A DNA stretch of 64,000 nt, from NCBI GenBank assembly GCA_964458265.1, contig CAYWIF010000017.1:1-64000 (forward strand), written 5' to 3'. The notes below the pieces were generated by a model, which did not search any database, was not told the DNA's origin, and saw nothing but the letters and a program-made list of their open reading frames with translations. Position numbers and translations under genes: made by a program. The stretch comes from JAGVSR01 sp964458265. GTDB taxonomy: Bacteria > Pseudomonadota > Alphaproteobacteria > Rhizobiales > Hyphomicrobiaceae. Positions 43,409-51,571 of this stretch are shown here, piece after piece. Within the stretch, counting starts at the first letter, position 1. Each line of letters begins with the position of its first letter.

Positions 43409-44380
43409 CTACCTAAAGCTTGCTTCGACGATTTCGGGCGCGAGCTTGCCGGCCTGGAAGGAAGAGCCGGTGTCGAGATTGGAGACCGCGACCAGCGCGG
43501 GAGAGAAGAGCATGGCGTCAATTTTGTAGAAGTCGCCGCCGACTTCCGCGAAGGTTTCGGCGAACGGCTTGCCGTAGGATGTCGATTGGCTGGAGGGCAA
43601 GGCATCGGCGAGTTTTTTGGCGTCGGCATCGGTGCCCTTGACGAAGAGCTGGATGCGGCCGCCGTAGATGATGCCGTCATTGGTGCGGCCCATCGCTTTG
43701 ACAAAATCGGGGATCGGCGGGGCAAGCGGCGCGACGCCGTAGCCGTCGATAATGTTCTCCAGCGGGAAGTGCAGAGCGTGTGCCTTGTGGAGGGAGACTT
43801 CGAGGACGCGGGCGGCAATCTGCACGGTTCCTGCCAGGCTGCCGGTCGGAGCAAAAAGGATTGTGAGATTCGACGTGGGTATGCCGCAGGCGGCTGCGAC
43901 GTTCACAGCCACGGTGGTCGGCGGGGCCTTGTCGCCTTCAATGACAAGCGCGCCCTTCGTATGATGATCGACGTAGCCCAATTCCTTGTAGAGGTCTTCC
44001 ACGCGCGACAAGGCGCGGGCCGGCCCGGAGCCCAAGGCAAAGAAACCGCTCGAGTCTTCTGTGATCGTCCAACCGGCGTATTGGCTGCCGAGGCAGGCGA
44101 TGACGGGATTTGAAGAATGAACGACGACGCCGAGCGGCCAGTTGGCGAGGCCGGAGGCAGACGTGATCTGCACCGTCCCGAAGCCACCCATGCAGACTTC
44201 GCCGAGAAGGCGTCCGGCTTCGAGGCCGCCCGGGACGTTGGCGCCGAGGTCAACGAGGCGCTCGCCGTTCGGGCCGGTGGTCACGGAACAGCGAAGTGCG
44301 GCGGCGTTCGACACGATTGTTTCGACGATCGACGACGCGCGGGCATTTACGCTCGGCGCCTGATTGAAATGCATGGTCAT
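43409..44380 (-). CDS. mch: Methenyl-tetrahydromethanopterin cyclohydrolase
   Basis: A 323-residue enzyme interconverting methenyl-H4MPT and formyl-H4MPT, the third step of formaldehyde oxidation. Recognised from DLGANVPGGLEAGRLLGEVC, VHSSNPVIACLGSQYAGW, YKELGYVDHHTKGALVIEGD and IPDFVKAMGRTNDGIIYGG. The length matches the family. Its ATG overlaps the stop of the ATP-grasp gene upstream (ATGA), giving an operon ATP-grasp, mch, RimK-like, CitG-like. Confidence 0.97.
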   Translation of the reverse strand: MTMHFNQAPSVNARASSIVETIVSNAAALRCSVTTGPNGERLVDLGANVPGGLEAGRLLGEVCMGGFGTVQITSASGLANWPLGVVVHSSNPVIACLGSQYAGWTITEDSSGFFALGSGPARALSRVEDLYKELGYVDHHTKGALVIEGDKAPPTTVAVNVAAACGIPTSNLTILFAPTGSLAGTVQIAARVLEVSLHKAHALHFPLENIIDGYGVAPLAPPIPDFVKAMGRTNDGIIYGGRIQLFVKGTDADAKKLADALPSSQSTSYGKPFAETFAEVGGDFYKIDAMLFSPALVAVSNLDTGSSFQAGKLAPEIVEASFR

Positions 44381-45549
44381 GTTGCGGCGTTTCCTTCCCG
44401 GTTTGTGCCTTCATACACGAGTTCCGACAGCGCGGATAAGCGCTCGCGGCAAAGGTTTTCCGCAGCGCTGCTGGTTAATGCGGTTGCGGTGACGGTGGCC
44501 AGGGGCTGGCCCTGCGCGATCTCAGTCCCTGGCCGCGGGCGGTCAGCGGTCCACTCCGGCCAGTCGATGGACGGGACGGCTATCGCGCCTTGGTCGGCGT
44601 AGAGGTAGGCGGCTGCGGCGGCGCGCGGGGGGTGCCAGCGGTCCTTTAAGACCATGGCTGGATTGTCGCCAGCGCAGGCGGCCACGTGGGCGGCAAAGAG
44701 GCTGCCGGTCGCGTCGTCGAAGATGTCGAGCGTGGCGCCGGGGCGGGGGTTCACTTCAAGAAGCAGCGGCTCACCGTCATGGAGCACGAAGTCGAGCGAG
44801 ATCAGACCCACCAGTCCGAATTCGGCGACGACGGCAAGCGCTATGTCGATGAGACGTGCTTCGAGATCGGGGTCAATGATGGTGCCGGATACGGCGCCGC
44901 CATAGCGATAGGGGCGTCGTTTGCGGGGCGAGGACCATTGCCGCGATAGAGCGATGGCTGTGCCGCGCGGACTGGCGGCGGCAAATATGGAAAGCACTTC
45001 GCCGGGACAGTCGCGCTGGAAGTAGCGGCGTGGGTCGGGATCGACATGTGCCGGACAGTTGTGGATGTGAAGTCCGCCACTGCCGCCGATGCGCTTCATC
45101 AGCCAGCCCGCCGGGTCGCCGGGCGGCGTGCTGCGCGTTTCGGGATGACGGATTCCGAGGCGGGTGAGCGTGCCGAAGAATTCGACCGGATCCTTCACGC
45201 GGCGGATCGTTTCGGGGCTGTTGCCGATCAATGGGAACCGGGCGGCCAATGCCGCCACAAGTTTGGGATTGCATTCAAAGCCGCCGCCGAGGATCAGGCC
45301 GACGGGCGGGGACGGGGCTTTGGCAGCGAGAGTATCAAGGGCGGATAAAAGCGGGCGCTTGACGAAGCCGATCTGGACGCGGGCGGGCAGGCAGACGAGA
45401 TCATGGGTGGCGGCATCGGTGTCTTCATCGCCGAAGCAATCGACGACGAGGGGAAGGTAGCCTGCCCGGCGCGCCGATTGTGCGAGCGCACGTCCCGAGA
45501 ACGCGGCAATGAGGAACGTTGGCTGCGAGGATGGTTCAGGGGATGCCAT
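44377..45549 (-). CDS. ATP-grasp protein of the H4MPT island
   Basis: A 390-residue ATP-grasp-domain protein. It has GLILGGGFECNPKLVAALA in the N-terminal domain, RIGGSGGLHIHN in the ATP-binding part, SLDFVLHDGEPLLLEVNPRPG for metal binding, and a C-terminal extension. Homologues accompany mch in methylotrophs; MfnD, the tyramine-glutamate ligase of methanofuran synthesis, is an ATP-grasp relative, but I cannot assign the substrate. It begins the operon with mch; an assembly gap lies 40 bases upstream of the start. Confidence 0.85.
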   Translation of the reverse strand: MASPEPSSQPTFLIAAFSGRALAQSARRAGYLPLVVDCFGDEDTDAATHDLVCLPARVQIGFVKRPLLSALDTLAAKAPSPPVGLILGGGFECNPKLVAALAARFPLIGNSPETIRRVKDPVEFFGTLTRLGIRHPETRSTPPGDPAGWLMKRIGGSGGLHIHNCPAHVDPDPRRYFQRDCPGEVLSIFAAASPRGTAIALSRQWSSPRKRRPYRYGGAVSGTIIDPDLEARLIDIALAVVAEFGLVGLISLDFVLHDGEPLLLEVNPRPGATLDIFDDATGSLFAAHVAACAGDNPAMVLKDRWHPPRAAAAAYLYADQGAIAVPSIDWPEWTADRPRPGTEIAQGQPLATVTATALTSSAAENLCRERLSALSELVYEGTNREGNAAT

Positions 45550-45555
45550 TTCACT

Positions 45556-45589
45556 CCCTCTCCCCATTGCTCTTGCAATGGGGAGAGGG
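45556..45589. repeat. Palindromic repeat at the edge of the assembly gap
   Basis: Arms of 15 bases (CCCTCTCCCCATTGC and its complement) with a 4-base loop. The other side of the gap (45690-45701) resumes with GGGGAGAGGGG, and closely similar hairpins occur at 55934-55963 and 56015-56046. This is a dispersed intergenic palindrome. Confidence 0.85.
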
Positions 45590-45689
45590 NNNNNNNNNNN
45601 NNNNNNNNNNNNNNNNNNNNNNNNNNNNNNNNNNNNNNNNNNNNNNNNNNNNNNNNNNNNNNNNNNNNNNNNNNNNNNNNNNNNNNNNN
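45590..45689. other. Assembly gap (100 Ns)
   Basis: Exactly 100 unknown bases, the usual convention for a scaffold join of unknown length. Both flanks end in copies of the same GGGGAGAGG palindrome. The neighbouring genes on both sides are complete. Confidence 0.99.
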
Positions 45690-45715
45690 GGGGAGAGGGG
45701 ATCAGATGGCGGCGA

Positions 45716-46624
45716 TCAGACGAGGCCGGTCAGTTCCTTGGCCTTGGCGTAGGCGTGGCGGAAGTCGAGCGAGAGGGCCTTGTCGGATTCGAGCATCTGC
45801 TTGAAGAGGCCGGCTTCGGTCTTGTACTTGATGTCGCCGATGGCAAGAGGGCCCACGCCGAGGACGGATGTGTCGCCCAGTGGCGCGCCGTCCATGAAGA
45901 GGTCCATGCCTTCGACGCCGGCGGGCGGCACGGCGTTTACGTCGGCGATGGCCAGCAGGTTCTTCGCCGTCGAAAGTTGTTCCTTGGAAACGACCTGCAC
46001 GCCTGCGGCGGCAGCGGCGAAAATCACTTCGGCGTTGGCGATGACTTCGCCACGCTGCTCAGCGGTTTCGCCGTTGACGGGTTCGAGATCGACGCCAAAG
46101 CGCTCCTTGGATACGGCGGCACTTTTGATCACGCGGTCAACGCCACGGTGGGCGACAAGCTGAACTTGAGCGCCTTCGAGCGCGGCGATGATCGACGATG
46201 CGAAGCCGACGACACCCGTGGCTCCGAAGACGGCAACCTTCACGCCCTTCCAGTTGCGGCCAAACTTGAGTTTGAGGACGCGTTCGACGCACGCAACCAT
46301 TGCGGCGGCGGTGGTGAACGAGCCGGCGGGATCGGCGAACGTCGAGCACTCGAACGGAGGAACGAGGGCCTTCTTGGCGGCCTCAAGCATGTCGAGCGCC
46401 ATGATCGCGTCCTTGCCGCCCATGAAGAACCCGGTGCGTACGCCATAGTTCGGCGGACGGGAGAAAATGGCGTCCTGGATCAGGGGCGTGACGTCGGGTA
46501 CTTCCACATTGGTGTAGGGAACAATCACCTTGAAGCCGGCATCGGCGGCCATGTTCACGTCGAAGGGGCTGACGTGCTTGCGCGGGTCGAGCATGTGCAG
46601 GATCGGTGTTGCGTCTTGGGTCAT
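45716..46624 (-). CDS. mtdB: NAD(P)-dependent methylene-tetrahydromethanopterin dehydrogenase
   Basis: A 302-residue dehydrogenase oxidising methylene-H4MPT to methenyl-H4MPT, between Fae and Mch. The nucleotide-binding motif is VAVFGATGVVGFASSIIAALEG; other blocks are HMLDPRKHVSPFDVNMAADAG and GPLAIGDIKYKTEAGLFKQM. MtdB, which uses NAD or NADP, is favoured over MtdA because the gene sits beside H4MPT genes; the two are similar, so this is slightly uncertain. ATG 46624 follows GGGGAG; the frame runs 9 codons further upstream. It is downstream of the mptG-type gene, 38 bases away. Confidence 0.93.
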   Translation of the reverse strand: MTQDATPILHMLDPRKHVSPFDVNMAADAGFKVIVPYTNVEVPDVTPLIQDAIFSRPPNYGVRTGFFMGGKDAIMALDMLEAAKKALVPPFECSTFADPAGSFTTAAAMVACVERVLKLKFGRNWKGVKVAVFGATGVVGFASSIIAALEGAQVQLVAHRGVDRVIKSAAVSKERFGVDLEPVNGETAEQRGEVIANAEVIFAAAAAGVQVVSKEQLSTAKNLLAIADVNAVPPAGVEGMDLFMDGAPLGDTSVLGVGPLAIGDIKYKTEAGLFKQMLESDKALSLDFRHAYAKAKELTGLV

Positions 46625-46662
46625 CTTCTTGTTCTCCCCGGAGAATTTCACAAAAAAGCGGG

Positions 46663-47613
46663 TCAGGCGGGTCCGATGACGGCGCCGGTGTTGCGACCCT
46701 GCACAATTTTCAGATCGAGCGCGTTCGCTTTAGCCTCTTCGACTAAAGATGAATAGAGACGGTGCGCCGCAGCCTCGCTCTGGACGAAGGCAAAGCCGGT
46801 CGGACCCCAAGAACTCTGGCCGAGGCCGGTTGCGCCCGCCTCGCCGAGGCGGCGCACGATGCGGCCGACAGCCGGGCTGGACCAGCTTTCGCCCCCCTGG
46901 GCGGCAGAAAAGTGTTTGCCGACGATCGACTGGATCTCGCTCAGTGCCGAGCCGAAGGCGGCGATGTCCTTTTCGACGATGCCCGGCAGAAGCCGCATGA
47001 GGGTCAGCCGGCAGAGATGGCCGGATAGCGCTTCGGGAAAGTCCGGTAGAGCCGTGAACGCGGCGCTTTCCTTATCGCCGTGGACGCCGACGTCACGCGG
47101 ATCAAGCACGAGTATGGCCCGCCATTCCGGGGGAAAGTCGAGGCGGACGACCGTCGGTGGGGCGTGACTGGAGCCGCCGCGTCCGCCATCGACGATGAAT
47201 CCGCCGCGATCGAACGCCGTGATCCCGATGGCAGAGCGGGCGCCGCGTTCGACGACCTCGCCGAGAGACTGGGTGGAAACGTTTGTGCCTGACAGTTCGA
47301 GTACGGCTGCGCCAATCGCGAGCGCCAGTTGTGTGCCCGAACCGAGACCGGCGTGGGCCGGAATGGCTTCGGTGATGTCGACGGCGTAGGGTCGCCCGTG
47401 CGCGTAGAGATCGGAAAAACGGCGCAGCGTCGCTTCGGCGCGGCGGGCCTCCAAACCCTTGGCCTCGAATTTGGTCGCCTCGCGAATTGTCAGGACCGTC
47501 GCGGGCTGGTCCACGGCAAGGCCGATCGAGCCATATTTGCGGCCGAGCGATCCGTTGAGATCAATAAAGCCCAGGTGCAGGCGGGCAGGTGCGCTGACTT
47601 TGATGTCCCGCAT
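46663..47613 (-). CDS. mptG: Beta-ribofuranosylaminobenzene 5'-phosphate synthase-type protein
   Basis: A 316-residue GHMP-kinase-fold enzyme. The N-terminus SAPARLHLGFIDLNGSLGRKYGSIG and the glycine-rich loop IPAHAGLGSGTQLALAIG are characteristic. RFAP synthase condenses p-aminobenzoate with PRPP and is the committed step of H4MPT synthesis; it is well established in both methanogens and Methylobacterium. It starts the minus-strand operon with mtdB and is divergent from the pterin dehydratase gene, 138 bases apart. Confidence 0.95.
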   Translation of the reverse strand: MRDIKVSAPARLHLGFIDLNGSLGRKYGSIGLAVDQPATVLTIREATKFEAKGLEARRAEATLRRFSDLYAHGRPYAVDITEAIPAHAGLGSGTQLALAIGAAVLELSGTNVSTQSLGEVVERGARSAIGITAFDRGGFIVDGGRGGSSHAPPTVVRLDFPPEWRAILVLDPRDVGVHGDKESAAFTALPDFPEALSGHLCRLTLMRLLPGIVEKDIAAFGSALSEIQSIVGKHFSAAQGGESWSSPAVGRIVRRLGEAGATGLGQSSWGPTGFAFVQSEAAAHRLYSSLVEEAKANALDLKIVQGRNTGAVIGPA

Positions 47614-47751
47614 CGGCGGAGCCCCGTGAGTTCAGGGTACAATCGGAAGCGCCTCGGGGTGTTCGCGAGGGAGGCGATTGAAGGTGGACTTCAGTCGATC
47701 TACTTTGACGCCGTAAATGTCAATCCCTGGAACCAGCTGGAGCCACCAACC

Positions 47752-48129
47752 ATGGCAGCGACCCGTGAGCACGCGATGTCCGAGGCCGACGTTCAGGCGT
47801 GGCTCGGCGCCAACCTTCCAGAGTGGCGTCTAGAGGATGGCTGGATCAAGCGCACCTACAAGACCAACAGTTGGAAGGGGACGCTTATGGTGGTCAATAC
47901 CGTTGGGCATCTAGCGGAAGCGGCCTGGCATCACCCCGACATCACGGCGTCGTATGCATGGGTGGAAGTGCGCTTGATGACCCATTCCGCGAAGGGTATC
48001 ACCGACAAGGACCTCTATCTGGCGAAGAAAATCGAGGACGTCGTGCAGTGGCAGCCTGGCGGCGAGACCGACAATTCCTTGGAGGGTACGCCGAAAGATC
48101 CGCGTTTTGCCTACATCAAGTATGACTGA
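47752..48129 (+). CDS. Pterin-4a-carbinolamine dehydratase-like protein (PCD/DCoH)
   Basis: A 125-residue PCD/DCoH-family protein: the conserved WHHPDI with the active-site histidines, VEVRLMTHSAKGITDKDLYLAKKIE, and a C-terminal extension of about 25 residues. Ordinary PCD recycles tetrahydrobiopterin for aromatic hydroxylases, but no hydroxylase gene is nearby; the position between mptG and folK suggests a job in pterin chemistry of H4MPT. GGAG precedes ATG 47752. Its stop overlaps the folK start. Confidence 0.9.
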   Translation: MAATREHAMSEADVQAWLGANLPEWRLEDGWIKRTYKTNSWKGTLMVVNTVGHLAEAAWHHPDITASYAWVEVRLMTHSAKGITDKDLYLAKKIEDVVQWQPGGETDNSLEGTPKDPRFAYIKYD

Positions 48130-48622
48130 GGCGGTCTCGACGGCCGCGTATGACGCGCTGATCGGCATTGGTTCGAATACCGGTGCGAAGGCTGAAAACG
48201 TTCTGCGCGCCATCGCGTTACTGTGCGCCGACGGCGCCGTGCGGCTGGTGGCAAGGTCGCGGCTCTACAGGTCGGCGCCTTGGGGCATTTTGGATCAGGA
48301 CTGGTTCGTGAACGCAGCCGTGGCTGTCGCGACGGATGCCGGTGCGCACGAATTGCTCAAGCGTTGCCTGGCGGTCGAGGATCAGATGGGCCGGGTTCGC
48401 GCGGTGAAGTGGGGGCCAAGAGTTGTCGATGTGGACGTTCTGACCTATCGCGGACAGACAATCGACACGGCGGACTTGAAGGTTCCGCATCCATTCATAG
48501 AGCAGCGCAGCTTCGTACTCCTGCCGCTGCTCGATATCGCTCCGCTGGAACGGGTGCGGGGTCGAACGGTACAATCAATCGCGACGGAAACGGATACGAG
48601 CGATTGCATATCGCTTGAATGA
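48122..48622 (+). CDS. folK: 6-hydroxymethyl-dihydropterin pyrophosphokinase
   Basis: A 166-residue HPPK. The motifs IGIGSNTG, LYRSAPWGILDQDWFVNAAV and the metal/ATP signature RAVKWGPRVVDVDVLTYRG, then VPHPFIEQRSFVLLPLLDIAP, are all present. It makes the pyrophosphorylated pterin that is joined to the aminobenzoate part in folate synthesis, and the same intermediate is needed for H4MPT. The gene overlaps the PCD gene by 8 bases; no folP or folB lies beside it, so it may serve H4MPT specifically. Confidence 0.93.
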   Translation: MTEAVSTAAYDALIGIGSNTGAKAENVLRAIALLCADGAVRLVARSRLYRSAPWGILDQDWFVNAAVAVATDAGAHELLKRCLAVEDQMGRVRAVKWGPRVVDVDVLTYRGQTIDTADLKVPHPFIEQRSFVLLPLLDIAPLERVRGRTVQSIATETDTSDCISLE

Positions 48623-48637
48623 CGAAGCGGCAGGGCA

Positions 48638-48674
48638 AAGAAAACCGCCGCCGGAGATTGCTCTCCAGCGGCGG
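48638..48674 (-). terminator. Terminator of the class I cytochrome c gene
   Basis: A 12-bp stem with one mismatch (48645-48656 with 48663-48674) and an A-rich stretch (AAAGAAAA at 48637-48644), i.e. TTTTCTTT on the minus strand, 29 bases past the cytochrome stop. Confidence 0.85.
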
Positions 48675-48702
48675 CAATTAAATTGACTGAACGGCGCGCC
48701 AG

Positions 48703-49080
48703 TTACTGCGTGCACTGGCTCTTGATGTAGGCCAGCAGGTTAGCGCGGTCGGTGGCGTCCTTGACGCCGGCCGGGAAGATCATCTTGTTGCCGGGAACAA
48801 CCGCATCGTCCTTCTCGAACCAGGCGAGAAGCTTTTCGTCGTCCCAGGTGATGCCCGATTTCTTCAGAGCATCAGAGTAGCCGGCATAGCCTTCATGCGT
48901 GCCGGCAGGCTTGCCAGCAACACACGTCAGGGCCGGGCCGAGTGCGTTCTTGGCGTCGGGACCGACCTGGTGGCAAGCGGCGCACTTCTTGAACACGGCC
49001 TTACCGGCTTCGGCATCCTGGGCCGAGGCGGCGAACGGTGCTGCCAGCACGAGACCGGCGGCGATAACCCACTTCATCAT
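48703..49080 (-). CDS. Class I cytochrome c (c2/cH-like)
   Basis: A 125-residue periplasmic cytochrome c. The signal peptide is KWVIAAGLVLAAPFAASA; the heme motif is CAACH at 33-37, and the methionine ligand sits in PGNKMIFPAG. It looks like mitochondrial-type c2, a candidate electron carrier from methanol dehydrogenase's cytochrome cL to the oxidase; the location next to pqq genes supports this. Odd: Cys53, where GPxLxG normally has glycine, and Cys123 near the C-terminus, a possible extra disulfide. ATG 49080 follows GGGAGGA. Confidence 0.92.
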   Translation of the reverse strand: MMKWVIAAGLVLAAPFAASAQDAEAGKAVFKKCAACHQVGPDAKNALGPALTCVAGKPAGTHEGYAGYSDALKKSGITWDDEKLLAWFEKDDAVVPGNKMIFPAGVKDATDRANLLAYIKSQCTQ

Positions 49081-49300
49081 CTGCACTTCCTCCCGAAGGT
49101 GGCACGGCAACCTTTTTTCGGTCCGTGGAGCCACTTTTTGCGACTCTAGCTTTTGTCTTGCCAAAGTCCACCTGAACCCCGGGTGAATAGCCCCCGGCGG
49201 CCGGTGAAACACCTCCGCCTCTGCAAGCGGAGAAGATTTCAGCCGGCCGGTGTTTTACACCGGGAGATGCGGGCCTGCCAACGCGATAAATTGGTTCTCG
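49081..49300. other. Intergenic region with hairpins after pqqE
   Basis: There is no gene here. A 7-bp palindrome (49247-49263, CCGGTGT/ACACCGG) and a 6-bp stem (about 49213-49232) may attenuate transcription past pqqE, but no T-run follows. The cytochrome c promoter should be in the left half. Confidence 0.4.
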
Positions 49301-50461
49301 TCAGGCGCCGCTGACCGTGACCTTGGCGCCGCCGACCCGCCTGTAGATGAAATCCGGCGGTGTCGAATGGCTTTCCACGTCGGCGACCTTGGCCCACTCG
49401 GCGTGCAGGGGGGAGAGTGAACAGGCAGGATCGGTGTTTGTTGCGTCGCCGGTTAGGGCGAAGGCCTGGCAACGGCAACCTCCGAAATCAATTTCCTTGC
49501 GCGGGCAGGTCCGGCAGGGTTCTTTCATCCATTCCGTGCCGCGATATTTGTTGAAGGCGTCGCCGTTTAGCCAAATGTCGGCGAGCGGGCGGTCCTTGAC
49601 GTTGTCGAAGGTGAGGTGCGTGATCGATTCCGCGGCGTGGCAGGGCAGGACACGGCCTGACGGGGTCACGTTCAAGATCTGCTTGGCCCAGCCGCCCATG
49701 CAGGGCTTGGGGAACTTGGCGTAATAGTCGGGGACCACCATGTCGATGACGATGATGCCCTTGTACTTTTCGCGCGCTTCTTCGACCTGCTTGGCAGCGG
49801 TCATGAAGCTTTCACGGGTGGGCATCAGGGATCCGCGGTTCACAAGCGCCCAAGCATAATACTGCACATGGGCGATCTCGATACGTCCAGCGCCGCATTC
49901 GATGGCGAATTCGATCATGCGCGGCACGTTGAGGATATTCTGGCGATGGACCGGCGCGTTGACGGTCAACGCCATGCCCGCTTCCTTGGTCCATTGCGAG
50001 ACTTCGATTTTTTTGGCGAGGCCGCCCTTGTAGGCTGAAATACGATCAGCGTTTTCCGGGTCGATGTCCTGGATCGAGAGTTGGACGTGATCGAGGCCGA
50101 TTTCGGCGAGCTTCATCAAGCGATCACGGTTGAGCGTAACGCCGGCCGTGATGAGGTTCGTGTAGAGGCCCGCCTTGACGGCGGCATCAAGGATCTCTTC
50201 GAGGTCCTTGCGCACGGTCGGTTCACCACCCGACAGATGCACCTGCAGGATGCCGAGTTCGCCGGCCTGACGCATCACGCTCTGCCATTCGGCGGTGGTC
50301 AGTTCCGTGGCGACGCGCTCCAAGTCCGTAGGATTGGAGCAGTAGGGACACTGCAACGGGCAGCGGTGCGTCAACTCACACAACATGCCGACCGGCGCTC
50401 GGGCGCACGACGGATCGACGGCGGCGACGGCGCAGGTTTCGACGGGGGTGACCTCGTTCAT
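49301..50461 (-). CDS. pqqE: PQQ biosynthesis radical SAM protein PqqE
   Basis: A 386-residue radical SAM/SPASM enzyme that crosslinks the Glu and Tyr of the PqqA peptide. The SAM cluster motif is CPLQCPYC (Cys34, 38, 41); the SPASM domain carries LPCHAAESI, CRTCPRKEIDFGGCRCQAF. HLSGGEP is the usual second motif. It is the last gene of the pqqABCDE operon, 13 bases after pqqD. Confidence 0.97.
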   Translation of the reverse strand: MNEVTPVETCAVAAVDPSCARAPVGMLCELTHRCPLQCPYCSNPTDLERVATELTTAEWQSVMRQAGELGILQVHLSGGEPTVRKDLEEILDAAVKAGLYTNLITAGVTLNRDRLMKLAEIGLDHVQLSIQDIDPENADRISAYKGGLAKKIEVSQWTKEAGMALTVNAPVHRQNILNVPRMIEFAIECGAGRIEIAHVQYYAWALVNRGSLMPTRESFMTAAKQVEEAREKYKGIIVIDMVVPDYYAKFPKPCMGGWAKQILNVTPSGRVLPCHAAESITHLTFDNVKDRPLADIWLNGDAFNKYRGTEWMKEPCRTCPRKEIDFGGCRCQAFALTGDATNTDPACSLSPLHAEWAKVADVESHSTPPDFIYRRVGGAKVTVSGA

Positions 50462-50474
50462 GACGTTGCTCCGT

Positions 50475-50801
50475 TCAAGAATTCGTGGGTTCGCCGGCGT
50501 TCAGGACGCCTTTGTCGGAAAGGTCCTGCAGCATATCTATGATGTCCTTCAGGATAAGATCGGCCGGGGCCTTGTAGTCATCCGCCAAGATGCCAGCAAT
50601 GTCGGCAACGGATCGCTCGCCGTCGCACTTCTGCAGAACGGTGACGGCGATCTCGTCGGGATTGAAGACGCGCTCCGGCGCAAGAAGAATCCAGCGACCG
50701 CGACCGGCATCGTGGCGCATCTTGACGAAGCGCGGCAGGCTTGGCCGGCAATCCGCCGTGATGATCGTGCGTTCGCGCTTGGCATATTGGCCGATAGTCA
50801 T
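50475..50801 (-). CDS. pqqD: PQQ biosynthesis peptide chaperone PqqD
   Basis: A 108-residue winged-helix peptide chaperone that presents PqqA to PqqE. The sequence RHDAGRGRWILLAPERVFNP, IAVTVLQKCDGERSVADIAG and DIIDMLQDLSDKGVL matches the RiPP-recognition fold. It overlaps the end of pqqC by 4 bases. It is a separate gene here, unlike the fused pqqCD of Methylobacterium. Confidence 0.95.
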   Translation of the reverse strand: MTIGQYAKRERTIITADCRPSLPRFVKMRHDAGRGRWILLAPERVFNPDEIAVTVLQKCDGERSVADIAGILADDYKAPADLILKDIIDMLQDLSDKGVLNAGEPTNS

Positions 50802-51571
50802 GTGGCGAGATCCTCCGGGCGCCACGCGCCGGGCGGCACGTTGCCGTTGACGTAAGCGTGGTGGAGCGCATCGAGCTGAACCCAAAGGACGTTGCATTTG
50901 AAACGCACAGCCTCGACACAGGCTTCCTGTTCGGCGCGGGTGGCGGCGTGCTCCTTGATGTATTTGAGTGCAAAGTCGGCGTCACGCGGGGCCTGGACGA
51001 GGCGCTGCTTGAAGTAGGCCATGACGCGGTCGTCGATGAAGTCGTAGCCTTCGAGCATGCCGGAGATGCGCTCCTTGTGGATCTTCGGCGCAAAGAGTTC
51101 CGTGAGCGAAGACGCAACCGCAATCGTAAGTGGTTGTTCGCGCACAAACGTGACGTAGGCTTCGACGGCGAAGCGTGAGGCGGGCAGCGCGCCGCGCATC
51201 GACTGGACGTAGTCGCGATCAAGGCCGAGGGCATCGGTGAGGATCAGCCAGCGTTCGATGCCGCCGGCGTCGTCGTCGTAGCCGTCGTGTTCGAGGACGC
51301 GGTGCATCCATTCGCGGCGCAATTCGCGGTCAAGCGTGCGGCTGACGAGGGCTGCGTCCTTGCGGGGGACGGCGGACTGATAGCAGTAACGGTTCAGCGC
51401 CCAAGCCGCGACCTGGGACTTCTTAAGCTTACCGCCGTGCAGCAATTTATGAAACGGGTGCTTGTCGTGGTAGCGCTCGGCGCCGACAGCCTGGATGGCC
51501 GCTTCGAACTCGTCGGGGGACCACAGCCGGTTGTCGGTGCGGGCGGTGCCCTTCAGGTGAATGTCCGTCAT
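50798..51571 (-). CDS. pqqC: Pyrroloquinoline-quinone synthase PqqC
   Basis: A 257-residue cofactorless oxidase that performs the final oxidation and ring closure to PQQ. Typical blocks are RYHDKHPFHKLLHGGKL, ALNRYCYQSAVPRKDAAL and LTDALGLDRDYV. It overlaps the stop of pqqB and the start of pqqD by 4 bases each, so the genes are translationally coupled. The length is normal for an unfused PqqC. Confidence 0.96.
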   Translation of the reverse strand: MTDIHLKGTARTDNRLWSPDEFEAAIQAVGAERYHDKHPFHKLLHGGKLKKSQVAAWALNRYCYQSAVPRKDAALVSRTLDRELRREWMHRVLEHDGYDDDAGGIERWLILTDALGLDRDYVQSMRGALPASRFAVEAYVTFVREQPLTIAVASSLTELFAPKIHKERISGMLEGYDFIDDRVMAYFKQRLVQAPRDADFALKYIKEHAATRAEQEACVEAVRFKCNVLWVQLDALHHAYVNGNVPPGAWRPEDLAT

